Below, piece by piece: positions 36,103 through 43,871 of a DNA stretch of 64,000 nt. Below the pieces are notes generated by a model that saw only the letters and a list, made by a program, of their open reading frames with translations, had not been told where the DNA came from and ran no database searches. The DNA lies in NCBI GenBank assembly GCA_000751295.2, contig CCMO02000001.1, positions 2,405,501 to 2,469,500 on the forward strand, in the 5' to 3' direction. Each line of letters opens with the position of its first letter. Position 1 is the stretch's first letter. This stretch comes from a bacterium YEK0313 (lineage in GTDB: Bacteria > Pseudomonadota > Alphaproteobacteria > Rhizobiales > Phreatobacteraceae). The position numbers were made by a program, and so were the translations under genes.

Positions 36103-37371
36103 TCACGGCCGCGCGGCGCTCTCCGCCGCCCGGCCGAGCAGGACCTCGCGTTCCCGGGCGTTGCGCGTCAGCGCGGCGGCCCGCTCGAAGGCCGTCCGGG
36201 CTTCGTCGAACCGGCCGAGCTTGAACAGGAGGTCGCCCCGGACGCCGGGCAGGAGATGATAGTTCTTGAGGGCCGGCTCGTCCGCGAGCGTGTCGGCCAG
36301 GGCAAGTCCCGCCGCCGGCCCGAAGGCCATGGCATGGGCCACGGCCCGGTTGAGCGCGATCACGGGCGTGCCGACGACCTCGTCGAGGCGGTCGTAGAAG
36401 CCGGCAATGCGCCGCCAGTCGGTTTCGCCGGCGCTGCGCGCGCGGGCGTGGCAGGCGGCGATCGCCGCCTGCAGCGCATAGGGACCGTCGGCCCCGCCAA
36501 GCTTTTCCGCGCGGACGAGGGCGGCGAGGCCGCGGCGGATCAGCAGCTGGTCCCACCGGCTCCTGTCCTGGTCGAGCAGCAGGATCGCCTCCCCGGAGGG
36601 CCCGGTGCGCGCGCCGAGCCGGGACGCCTGCAGCTCCAGCAGGGCGATCAGGCCATGCGCTTCCGGCTCGCCGGGGACGAGCCCGACGAGAACGCGGCCG
36701 AGCCGCATCGCCTCCTCGCAGAGCTGCGGGCGCATCCAGTCGTCGCCCGCGGTTGCCGCGTAGCCTTCGTTGAAGATCAGGTAGATGACCTGCAGGACGG
36801 AGGCGAGCCGCTCCGCCCGGTCGCGGCCGAGCGGCACTTCGAACGGGACGTTCGCCTCCGACAGGGTGCGCTTGGCCCGCACGATCCGCTGGCTCATCGT
36901 CGGTTCGCTCACGAGGAAGGCGCGGGCGATCTCGGCGGTCGTCAGTCCGCCCATCACCCGCAGGGTGAGGGCGAGCTGGGCCTCCTGCGCCAGGACCGGA
37001 TGGCAGGCGGTGAAGATCAGGCTGAGCAGATTGTCGCCGACATCGTCGTCGAGCGCCGCGTCCGGATCCGGCACGGCGGTTTCGAGCTGGTCCTCGATCT
37101 CCCGGATGATCTCGGTCTGCTTGCTGGCGAACAGCTTGTCGCGCCTGATCCGGTCGATCGCCCGGTTGCGGGCGGTGGCCATCAGCCAGGCTCCGGGCTT
37201 TTCCGGTACCCCGGTGTCCGGCCAGCGCTCGAGTGCCGTGACGAGCGCGTCCTGGGCGAGTTCTTCGGCAATCCCGACGTCACGGACGACACGCGCGAGC
37301 CCGGCGATGAGGCGCGCCGCCTCGATCCGCCAGATCGCTTCGATCGTGTGATGAGTATCGCTCGCCGTCAC
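36103..37371 (-). CDS. ECF sigma factor of the ECF42 type (second copy)
   Basis: A 422-residue sigma factor related to the copy at 31453 but clearly diverged. Region 2: ELAQDALVTALERWPDTGVPEKPGAWLMATARNRAIDRIRRDK; region 4: TLRVMGGLTTAEIARAFLVSEPTMSQRIVRAKR. The extension includes IFNEGYAATAGDDWMRPQLCEEAMRLGRVLVGLV and a TPR-like end (LLPGVRGDLLFKLGRFDEARTAFERAAAL). It starts with GTG, 66 bases after a DGPF gene, and is the last gene of a DGPF-DGPF-sigma unit. No anti-sigma gene is present. Confidence 0.92.
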   Translation of the reverse strand: MTASDTHHTIEAIWRIEAARLIAGLARVVRDVGIAEELAQDALVTALERWPDTGVPEKPGAWLMATARNRAIDRIRRDKLFASKQTEIIREIEDQLETAVPDPDAALDDDVGDNLLSLIFTACHPVLAQEAQLALTLRVMGGLTTAEIARAFLVSEPTMSQRIVRAKRTLSEANVPFEVPLGRDRAERLASVLQVIYLIFNEGYAATAGDDWMRPQLCEEAMRLGRVLVGLVPGEPEAHGLIALLELQASRLGARTGPSGEAILLLDQDRSRWDQLLIRRGLAALVRAEKLGGADGPYALQAAIAACHARARSAGETDWRRIAGFYDRLDEVVGTPVIALNRAVAHAMAFGPAAGLALADTLADEPALKNYHLLPGVRGDLLFKLGRFDEARTAFERAAALTRNAREREVLLGRAAESAARP

Positions 37372-37437
37372 GGGCGCGGATCAGACCAGTTCCGCCTGCC
37401 GAGGGCAAGCGGCCGCGTCCAGGCGCGCGCCGAAAGG

Positions 37438-37878
37438 TCACCTCAGGTCTTGCTTGGCGTTCCGCGCCGCCTCGGCCCAGACGCGCCTTTCCTGTTCGCG
37501 CAGCTCGGGCGTGAACTCGGCGCCGAAATCCTCCTCCTCGAAAATCTGCCGGATTTCGAGCTCCACCTCGTTCTCAGGCGGCATCGGGCAGCGCTTGACC
37601 CAGGCGATCACCTCGTCCCAGGACTGGCAGCGCATGATCCAGAAGCCGGCAATCAGCTCCTTGGTCTCGGCGAACGGCCCATCGATCACGGTGCGGCTGG
37701 TGCCGGAGAAGCGCACGCGGGCACCCTTGGAGCTGGGATGCAGGCCTTCGCCCGCCAGCATGACGCCGGCCTTGACCAGTTCCTCGTTGTAGTTGCCCAT
37801 GTCGGCGAGCATCTGCTCTGTGGGCATGACGCCGGCTTCGGTATTCTTGTCGGCTTTGACGATGACCATGAAACGCAT
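37438..37878 (-). CDS. DGPF/YCII domain protein (tandem copy, promoter-distal)
   Basis: A 146-residue protein opening MRFMVIVKADKNTEAGVMPTEQMLADMGNYNEELVKAG, with TVIDGPFAETKELIAGFWIMRCQSWDEVIAWVKRCP as the family motif and an acidic tail (IFEEEDFGAEFTPELREQERRV). It is very similar to the next gene upstream, so a tandem duplication is likely. The operon continues into the ECF42 sigma gene. It is longer than the DGPF protein of the other module (146 versus 122 residues), the extra part being the C-terminal tail. Confidence 0.92.
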   Translation of the reverse strand: MRFMVIVKADKNTEAGVMPTEQMLADMGNYNEELVKAGVMLAGEGLHPSSKGARVRFSGTSRTVIDGPFAETKELIAGFWIMRCQSWDEVIAWVKRCPMPPENEVELEIRQIFEEEDFGAEFTPELREQERRVWAEAARNAKQDLR

Positions 37879-37936
37879 TGCAGTGTCCTGTCTCTGGAGA
37901 GCCGGCCCGGGCGGTCGTCGCGGCTCTGGGTGCTTC

Positions 37937-37956
37937 ACGCCGCGATGACGCGGCGT
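37937..37956. promoter_or_regulatory. Stem-loop between the tandem DGPF genes
   Basis: ACGCCGCG and CGCGGCGT pair perfectly around ATGA in the 103-base gap between the two DGPF genes. No T run follows, so it is not a standard terminator. It may stabilise the message or set the expression ratio of the two copies. Confidence 0.4.
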
Positions 37957-37981
37957 CCGGGCCCCGGCCGAAAGGTGGCAA

Positions 37982-38416
37982 TCAGGTCTTGTTGGCGTAA
38001 CGAGCGGCTTCGGTGCGCAGACGCTCTTCCTGCTCGCGCAGCTCGGGCGTGAATTCGGCGCCGAAATCCTCGGCTTCGAAGATCTGGCGGATCTCGATCT
38101 CGGATTCGCCGTCATGCGGGTTCGGGCAGCGCCTGACCCATTCGATCACCTCCTCGCGCGACTTGCATTGCATGATCCAGAAGCCCGCGATCAGTTCCTT
38201 GGTTTCGGCGAAGGGACCGTCGACGACCGTGCGGTTCTTGCCCGAAAAACGCACACGCGCGCCCTTGGAGCTCGGATGCAGGCCTTCGCCGGCCAGCATG
38301 ACGCCGGCCTTGACCAGCTCCTCGTTGTAATTGCCCATTTCCGTCAGCAACTGCTCGCTCGGCATCTCGCCGGCTTCGGATTCCTTGGTCGCCTTGACGA
38401 TCACCATGAAGCGCAT
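37982..38416 (-). CDS. DGPF/YCII domain protein (tandem copy, promoter-proximal)
   Basis: A 144-residue protein, MRFMVIVKATKESEAGEMPSEQLLTEMGNYNEELVKAGVMLAGEG at the start and TVVDGPFAETKELIAGFWIMQCKSREEVIEWVRRCP in the middle. Most of the residues match the following gene, including the unusual block EELVKAGVMLAGEGLHPSSKGARVRFSG (given only in part as family-specific). Mutual divergence is concentrated in the first 30 and last 25 residues. It is the first gene of the second ECF42 operon, with a candidate ECF42 promoter 74-100 bases upstream. Confidence 0.92.
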   Translation of the reverse strand: MRFMVIVKATKESEAGEMPSEQLLTEMGNYNEELVKAGVMLAGEGLHPSSKGARVRFSGKNRTVVDGPFAETKELIAGFWIMQCKSREEVIEWVRRCPNPHDGESEIEIRQIFEAEDFGAEFTPELREQEERLRTEAARYANKT

Positions 38417-38751
38417 CTCAATTCTCCCATCTCTGAAGCCTGGCGGCCGGGCCATCGTGGCCGGCTCTGAACCACCGCTCTGATCTGACAACGAAGGGGC
38501 GGGGCGCAGACCGACACGCCCGCCAAATTTTTTTTCGAACGATGCGGATCTCCGGCTGTCGCCGCGGCGCGGCCGCCTCGCCATGCCGGCCTGCCGCGCC
38601 GCGCGGATCGGCGATGTCCGGCGCCGGGCCTCGCGTTTCTGTCGCAGGCCCGCCTCTTGCGCGGCGTGGTGCGCCTCGGCCATGCTCGCCGCCAAGCGGC
38701 AGCCAGAGCAGGCCAAAAGACCGCCCATCAGATCGCCAGTGAGGAAGCTCC
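38417..38751. other. 335-base divergent intergenic region
   Basis: Lies between the second DGPF-sigma operon (minus) and the Bug binding protein (plus). It holds the candidate ECF42 promoter (38490-38516), an ATTTTTTTT tract (38527-38535) and otherwise GC-rich sequence in which I see no gene or convincing plus-strand promoter. The last 20 bases include GAGGAAGC before the Bug gene, a usable ribosome-binding site. Confidence 0.5.
38490..38516 (-). promoter_or_regulatory. Candidate ECF42-type promoter before the second DGPF-sigma operon
   Basis: The minus strand reads TGTCGG, 17 bases, CGTT. The -10 box differs from the other sites by one base (CGTT for CGTC). It lies about 74 bases before the DGPF start. 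A poly-T tract (TTTTTTTT on the plus strand) lies just upstream of the -35 box, as an A-rich UP-like element on the minus strand. Confidence 0.45.
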
Positions 38752-39735
38752 ATGCCCAGCCGTCGTTTCGTGCTCGCCGCCCTTGGTGGCGCGCTCAGCC
38801 TGCCTGCCCTCAGCCGCGCCTCCGCGCAATCGGACTTTCCCAACCGGCCGCTCAGGATCGTGGTGCCGTTTCCACCAGGGGGGTCCCAGGACGTTCTGGC
38901 ACGGGTCATCGGCGAGCGGCTCTCGGTAGCGCTCGGCCAGCCGGTGGTCATCGAGAACCGGCCGGGTGCCGCCGGCAATGTCGGCGTCGATGTCGTCGCG
39001 CGGGCCGAAGCCGACGGCTATACGATCGGCGTCGCGACCATCGGCCCGATGTCGGCCCACACGGCGCTCTATGCGCGCCTGCCCTTCAATCCGCAGACCG
39101 ATTTCACCTATCTCGCCGATCTCTTCGAGATCCCCAATGTCTTCGTGGTCAACCTTGCGAGCCCGGTGAACAGCGTCCAGGAGTTCATCGCCTGGGCCAG
39201 GCAGCGCGGCAGCGCCAAGGTGAGCTACGGCACGCCCGGTATCGGCACGACCGCACATCTCGGCACCGAGCTGTTTTCCCGCAAGACCGGCCTCGAGCTC
39301 CTGCACGTGCCCTATCGGACGGGCGCCGTCGCGGTGCAGGACCTGATTGCCGGGCGCATCGACATGATGTTCGACAACCTGCCCACGATCATCGGCCAGA
39401 TCGAGGGCAAGCAGATCCGTCCGCTGGCGGTCTCGACCGGCCGGCGCTGGCCGGGCCTGCCCGAAGTGCCGACGATGATCGAGAGCGGCATTGCCGATTT
39501 CGACGTCACGTCATGGTCGGGCATGATCGCGCCCAAGGGCCTGCCGGCACCGGTCGCCGCGCGGCTGACTGCCGAACTGGTCAAGATGGGCGAGGATCCC
39601 GCCTTCGTCGCCAAGCTCCAGCAGATGGGCGCCGCCTCCACGATGAAGGGCCCCGATGTTCTGCGCGCGCGCGTGGAGAAGGAGATCCCGCGCTGGGCGG
39701 AGGTCATCAAGGCCGCCGGTCTGCGCGTCGATTGA
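38752..39735 (+). CDS. Bug/TctC family tripartite tricarboxylate-type binding protein
   Basis: A 327-residue exported protein: twin-arginine-like signal SRRFVLAALGGALSLPALSRASAQ, then the Bug signature FPNRPLRIVVPFPPGGSQDVLARVIGERLSVALGQPVVIENRPGAAGNVG, and later LLHVPYRTGAVAVQDLIAGRIDMMFDN. Such periplasmic proteins bind carboxylates, amides or vitamins. No TctA/TctB membrane genes are nearby, so it is an orphan binding protein, which is common for this family. The ATG follows GAGGAAGCTCC. Confidence 0.92.
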   Translation: MPSRRFVLAALGGALSLPALSRASAQSDFPNRPLRIVVPFPPGGSQDVLARVIGERLSVALGQPVVIENRPGAAGNVGVDVVARAEADGYTIGVATIGPMSAHTALYARLPFNPQTDFTYLADLFEIPNVFVVNLASPVNSVQEFIAWARQRGSAKVSYGTPGIGTTAHLGTELFSRKTGLELLHVPYRTGAVAVQDLIAGRIDMMFDNLPTIIGQIEGKQIRPLAVSTGRRWPGLPEVPTMIESGIADFDVTSWSGMIAPKGLPAPVAARLTAELVKMGEDPAFVAKLQQMGAASTMKGPDVLRARVEKEIPRWAEVIKAAGLRVD

Positions 39736-39857
39736 GGCGATGCGGCGGGCAGGGCCATGCCCGCCACATGTCGCTCGCCGAGGCGCGCGGTGCGGCTCGC
39801 CCCGCATGCGGCGTCGTGCTGGACCCGTCCCGGCCGGCACGGGCCATGGCGACACGC

Positions 39858-40568
39858 TCAGGCGGCCGGGACGACGCCGAGCCGCGCGGCGATCGTTCGC
39901 GCGGTCGCCTCGCGGCGGCGGGTGATGTCGGCAGCCAGCGCGCGGGCGTGCTCGAACACGGCGGGCGGGGCGCTGTCCGGTGTGCCGGCGTTGAACGGCG
40001 GCTCCGGCGCATAGGCCATGTAGAGCTGGATCGTCTGGGCGGCTTCCTCGCCCCTGAGGTCTGCGGCGACGCGCAGCGCGCCGTCGATGCCGGCCGTCAC
40101 GCCGGCGGCGCAGACGAGGTTGCCGTCGACCACGACGCGCTCGTCGACCGGGATCGCGCCGAACAGCGGCAGGAGATGGTGCGCCGACCAGTGCGTGGTC
40201 GCGCGCCGCCCCTTGAGGAGGCCGGCGGCGCCGCACAGCAGGGCGCCCGTGCAGACCGAGAAGACACAGAGCGCGCCTTCGGCCTGGCGGCGGATCCAGC
40301 CGAGCACCTCCTCGTCATGCATCAACGCCTCCTGGCCATAGCCGCCGGCAATGTGCAGCACGTCGAGTTGCGGTGCGTCGGCGATCGGCGCATCGGCCAC
40401 CAGCTTCAGGCCACGGATGTCGCGCAGCGTATCGGTGGTCTTGGCATAGATCCGGTAGGTCGCGTTCGGGATGCGCGAGAGCACCTCGAACGGCCCGGTC
40501 AGGTCGATCTGGTCGAGCTCTTCGAAGATGAACGAGCCGATCGTCAGATGCCGGTCTGCGGGAATCAT
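39858..40568 (-). CDS. DJ-1/PfpI family protein
   Basis: A 236-residue protein with the DJ-1 fold: LTIGSFIFEELDQIDLTGPFEVLSRIPNATY, LDVLHIAGGYGQEALMHDEEVLGWIRRQ, and the nucleophile elbow ALCVFSVCTGALLCGAAGLLKGRRATTHW with the reactive Cys. Closest by pattern to isonitrile hydratase (InhA)-like members, which convert isonitriles to formamides; other members act on aldehydes or are regulators. The start ATG follows GAGGACTCCACCC. It is 40 bases downstream of a GlxA-type regulator that has the same fold, so the two are likely co-transcribed. Confidence 0.9.
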   Translation of the reverse strand: MIPADRHLTIGSFIFEELDQIDLTGPFEVLSRIPNATYRIYAKTTDTLRDIRGLKLVADAPIADAPQLDVLHIAGGYGQEALMHDEEVLGWIRRQAEGALCVFSVCTGALLCGAAGLLKGRRATTHWSAHHLLPLFGAIPVDERVVVDGNLVCAAGVTAGIDGALRVAADLRGEEAAQTIQLYMAYAPEPPFNAGTPDSAPPAVFEHARALAADITRRREATARTIAARLGVVPAA

Positions 40569-40608
40569 GGGTGGAGTCCTCCTGGTTGTCGTCCTGGTCG
40601 TAGAGTCT

Positions 40609-41676
40609 TCAGTGGGGCAGGGTCGTTTCGGCGGCGCGGCTGCGGAAGCGCTCGCGATAGGCGCCGGGCGGCGTGCCGAGATGGCGCAGGAAGGCGCGGC
40701 GCATGGCCTCCTCGCCGCCGAAACCGCAGGCGGCGGCGATCGAGGACAGCCCCTGTTCGGCGTTTTCCAGGCGCCGCCGCGCCGCCTCGATGCGCATGAG
40801 ATCGACCATGCGGCCGGGCGGCGCGCCGCATTCGCGCTGGAAGACCCGCGCGAACTGGCGCGGGCTGAAGCCGGCGCGCGCGGCGAGATCGTCGACGCCG
40901 AGCCGGCGGTGCAGATTCTCCGCCATCCAGGCGATGAGATCGCGCATCGAGCCGCGCGAGACCGACTGCGCCTTGAGCGTCGCGCTGAACTGGCTCTGAT
41001 CGCCAGGGCGGCGCAGGAACATGACGAGCTCGCGCGCGATGGCGAGCGCCAGGGCATGGCCATGGTCGGCCTCGACCATGGCGAGCGTCATGTCCATGCC
41101 GGCGGTGATGCCCGCCGAGGTCCAGAGGTTGCGGTCTTCGACAAAGATCGGCTCCGGCTCCACCCTGACGGCGGGATAGTCGCGGGCGAGCCTGTCGCAC
41201 CAGCGCCAATGGGTGGTTGCGCGGCGGCCATCGAGCAGGCCGGCCGCGGCGAGAATGAAGGCCCCGGTGCAGACCGAGGCGACGCGCCGCGCCCGGCCGG
41301 CTAGGGCGCGAACCGCCCGGGCGACCTCAGGCGCGGCACAGCGCGTGCGGGCGCCTTCGCCGCCGCTGATCAGGAGCGTGTCGAGCGGGCGCTCGTCCGC
41401 AAGCAGTTCCGCGAGCGGGCGGCCGCCGGCCAGCGCGATGCCGGCGCTGGTCGGCACGGCCGCTGCGGCGCCATCCGTGGCGGCAAGCGCGAGTTCGACC
41501 GTATAGAGGGGCGTGAAGCTGCCGGCCTGGCCGCTGCCGCCGGCTGCCATCGCGGCGATCCGGCCGGCCTGGGCAAAAACCTCGGCGGGGCCTGCGACAT
41601 CCAGCAGCTGGGCCGGGGCGAGGGCGAGGATCAGCACATGTCCGGACATGCGCGAGCGGGCGGCGGCGGTCGTCAT
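40609..41676 (-). CDS. GlxA-type AraC family regulator with DJ-1-like domain
   Basis: A 355-residue protein. Residues about 10-190 are a DJ-1/PfpI domain (LLISGGEGARTRCAAPEVARAVRALAGRARRVASVCTGAFILAAAGLLDGRRATTHW). Residues about 235-345 hold two AraC helix-turn-helices: HRRLGVDDLAARAGFSPRQFARVFQRECGAPPGRMVDLMRIEAARRRL and LSSIAAACGFGGEEAMRRAFLRHLGTPPGAYRERF. Members sense amides, betaines or amino acids. It probably activates the adjacent DJ-1 gene. Confidence 0.92.
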   Translation of the reverse strand: MTTAAARSRMSGHVLILALAPAQLLDVAGPAEVFAQAGRIAAMAAGGSGQAGSFTPLYTVELALAATDGAAAAVPTSAGIALAGGRPLAELLADERPLDTLLISGGEGARTRCAAPEVARAVRALAGRARRVASVCTGAFILAAAGLLDGRRATTHWRWCDRLARDYPAVRVEPEPIFVEDRNLWTSAGITAGMDMTLAMVEADHGHALALAIARELVMFLRRPGDQSQFSATLKAQSVSRGSMRDLIAWMAENLHRRLGVDDLAARAGFSPRQFARVFQRECGAPPGRMVDLMRIEAARRRLENAEQGLSSIAAACGFGGEEAMRRAFLRHLGTPPGAYRERFRSRAAETTLPH

Positions 41677-41790
41677 GAGCGACGATATCGCAGCATGCCG
41701 GTCATGGCGGCAATGACATTGTTCCCACCTTTTCTGCCATGACGACGGAAGGCAGGGTCGTGCGGCGGAAGCCGCGCCGGCGCCACCCGT

Positions 41791-42573
41791 TCAGCCGTCG
41801 GCGCCGCGCTGGCCCGGCCGCCAGCCGGCCTTGTCGAGGTGCATGCCCAGGGGCAGCGCGACGCCGACGCGTTTCCGCGAGAAAGGGCCGGACGGGGCGA
41901 GATGGCGCATGACGATGTCGGCAACATCCTCATACGGCACGGTGATCTCGCCGAGATGGGCGCGCATCGACAGGGCAAGGGCCAGGCGCGGCGCAAAGCG
42001 GGTCCAGGGGCCGAGCGGATAGGGCAGGGTGTCGGTGGAGATCCGCAAGCCGGCGTGGAGGCGGTCGTCACGCGCCGGAACCATCGGGCCGGGGCACATC
42101 AGCGACCAGTCGGTCGCCGAGCGCTGCAGCAGGTCCCAGTTGCGTTTGTGGACGTGATAGATCGCGGGCATGCCGGGCAGGTCGACGCCGGTATAGGGCG
42201 TACCGGGAATGTCGAGAACGGCCGCGCCGCCAAACAGCCAGACGCGGCGGGGCGCCGGAAGGACCTGTTCGACCGCCGTGACGATCGTCCGGCAGATTCG
42301 CTGCAGGCGCTCCGGCTCGGTCGCGTGTCCGGCAGCGTTCACCACGGCGGCATGCCCTTCGATCGCACTGCCGACCGCGGCCGGATCGAGAGCGTCGCCC
42401 TCGGCGACGCGCAGGCCCTCGGGCAACGTGCCTTGCCATTGCTGCAGCAGCTTCTGGCCGCTGCGCACGAAAGCGGTGACGTGATGGCCGTGGGCAAGGC
42501 CACGCGCCAGCAGCCGGCGGCCGACCTCGCCGGTCGCGCCGAAGAGGATGACGTTCAATCCCTGTGGCGGCAT
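41791..42573 (-). CDS. NAD(P)H-binding Rossmann protein (NmrA/atypical SDR-like)
   Basis: A 260-residue protein opening LNVILFGATGEVGRRLLARGLAHGHHVTAFVRSGQKL, the GxTGxxG dinucleotide-binding turn of atypical short-chain dehydrogenases, followed by GLRVAEGDALDPAAVGSAIEGHAAVVNAAG (strands 3 and 4). The usual catalytic YxxxK is not obvious; HVHKRNWDLLQRSATDWSLMCPGPMV is the NmrA-like substitute. It begins 16 bases after the RES toxin gene on the same strand and is probably in the same operon. The substrate is unknown. Confidence 0.85.
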   Translation of the reverse strand: MPPQGLNVILFGATGEVGRRLLARGLAHGHHVTAFVRSGQKLLQQWQGTLPEGLRVAEGDALDPAAVGSAIEGHAAVVNAAGHATEPERLQRICRTIVTAVEQVLPAPRRVWLFGGAAVLDIPGTPYTGVDLPGMPAIYHVHKRNWDLLQRSATDWSLMCPGPMVPARDDRLHAGLRISTDTLPYPLGPWTRFAPRLALALSMRAHLGEITVPYEDVADIVMRHLAPSGPFSRKRVGVALPLGMHLDKAGWRPGQRGADG

Positions 42574-42589
42574 CTCGTCCCTCCGACGC

Positions 42590-43261
42590 TCAGGGCGCCA
42601 GTGTTGTCACCTCGATGCGCCGGGCGCCAGCCATCACCGATATCTCGTAGTGGCCGGCCTGCATCACCTCGGAGATGTTGCGCGGCCTGTGGGCGGCGAC
42701 ATTGGTGCCGCCGGCATGGCGCAGGCTGTCGTAGATGATGCCGGCGCCGCCGGCCGCGCGCACGGCCTCGCCCAGAACCTGGCTCGCGCCGTAGCTCGCC
42801 GAGGCATAGACCTCGGGCCTCGCGGCCTGTTCGCCGCGCAGGTCGAGATAGGAGCCGGCAAGCCGGCAGGAATAGGCCCGGTAGCGCCGGCTCGTGCGGT
42901 CGAGGCCGCGCGCCACGGTCTCGCGCCTGAGGTGATGGGCGACCTCCGCGACGGCCGTGGTCATGCTGGCGGCGGCATACCAGGCGCCGAGCTCCGGCCC
43001 GTTGAAGCGCATGCCGCCGGGGGCGACGTGCAGGAACGAGGCCATGATCACGCTGGAATTCGGCCGGTCGTGAACCCATTCGTGTTCGGGCAGCCGCGCC
43101 AGGCGCTCGGCGACCAGCCGATCGTTGGTCCAGCCGGCGAGTTCCATGACGGCGACGAGATCCGCCGGCGTCGCCACCGTGTCGAACAGGCCGATGGGGG
43201 GAAATTGCGAGGGGATCAGGCGATGGCAGGGAGCCGGCGCCGCGGCATGACGGTCGGTCAC
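42590..43261 (-). CDS. RES domain toxin of an Xre-RES toxin-antitoxin pair
   Basis: A 223-residue protein with the residues that name the family: Arg in CHRLIPSQFPPIGLFD, Glu in TAVAEVAHHLRRE, and Ser in GIIYDSLRHAGGTNVAA. Characterised RES toxins hydrolyse or phosphorolyse NAD+ and so stop growth. It starts with GTG, four bases overlapping the antitoxin stop (GTGA), so translation is coupled and the antitoxin is made first. All key residues look present; the toxin should be active. Confidence 0.92.
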   Translation of the reverse strand: MTDRHAAAPAPCHRLIPSQFPPIGLFDTVATPADLVAVMELAGWTNDRLVAERLARLPEHEWVHDRPNSSVIMASFLHVAPGGMRFNGPELGAWYAAASMTTAVAEVAHHLRRETVARGLDRTSRRYRAYSCRLAGSYLDLRGEQAARPEVYASASYGASQVLGEAVRAAGGAGIIYDSLRHAGGTNVAAHRPRNISEVMQAGHYEISVMAGARRIEVTTLAP

Positions 43262-43785
43262 GAAAACACGATGTCCGCGTCGCTGTAGGGCTTGAAACCC
43301 TCGTCGATGGCGCCCGGCGCCATGTAGAGGCCGCCGCGGGCGGCATCGAGGAACCGCCGAACGGTAAGCAGTCCGTCCTGCGTGCCGCTGGTGACGAGAT
43401 CGAGCGGCGGCCGGCCGCCGAACACCAGGGCTCGGTGCGGTCCGCGCAGCCAGGCGATCTGGTCGGCCTCGCGCGCGAACAGCACGCCGAGGGCCTGGTG
43501 GATACCAAGCACGGCGGATATGCGCAGGAGCACGTCGACGTCGAGCGTGATGTCCCGATGCTCGCGCGCCGCTTTTGCCCAGTGGTGATAGGTTGAACGC
43601 GAGGGCAGGCCCAGGATCAGCCGGCGCTGCTCCTCGGTCAGTCCCCAGAGGTCGCTGATGGCGAGAAAGGTGCGCAGGCCCGGCGCGCTGAGACGCCGGC
43701 GGCCGGCCGTGTCGAACCGCTTGACATCGAGCCGATGCGGACCGGGCGGGATCTGAGGCAGGGACGGCAGGGCACTGGCTGGCAT
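43258..43785 (-). CDS. Xre-MbcA-ParS family antitoxin
   Basis: Start chosen at the ATG with GGAG six bases upstream; an ATG at 43830 would overlap a palindrome and has no ribosome-binding site. The protein (175 residues from this start) has an N-terminal Xre-like helix-turn-helix (LRTFLAISDLWGLTEEQRRLILGLPSRSTYHHW) and the C-terminal DUF2384 toxin-binding domain (ALVFGGRPPLDLVTSGTQDGLLTVRRFLDAARGG). It should block the RES toxin active site and repress the operon through the palindrome just upstream. Confidence 0.9.
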   Translation of the reverse strand: MPASALPSLPQIPPGPHRLDVKRFDTAGRRRLSAPGLRTFLAISDLWGLTEEQRRLILGLPSRSTYHHWAKAAREHRDITLDVDVLLRISAVLGIHQALGVLFAREADQIAWLRGPHRALVFGGRPPLDLVTSGTQDGLLTVRRFLDAARGGLYMAPGAIDEGFKPYSDADIVFS

Positions 43786-43804
43786 GATCATCTCCATGTC
43801 CGGA

Positions 43805-43828
43805 TCCAGATATAGTCCAAATCTGGAC
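43805..43828. promoter_or_regulatory. Nested palindromes at the toxin-antitoxin promoter
   Basis: TCCAGAT (43805-43811) and ATCTGGA (43821-43827) form a perfect dyad; GTCCA (43815-43819) and TGGAC (43824-43828) form a second one overlapping it. A TATA-rich -10-like box (TATATC on the minus strand) lies inside, about 20-25 bases before the chosen antitoxin start. This fits autorepression by the antitoxin dimer. Evidence is sequence symmetry and position. Confidence 0.65.
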
Positions 43829-43871
43829 ATGGAACAAGGTGAACGCAGAACCGGCCGGGAGAGAGTCGATT

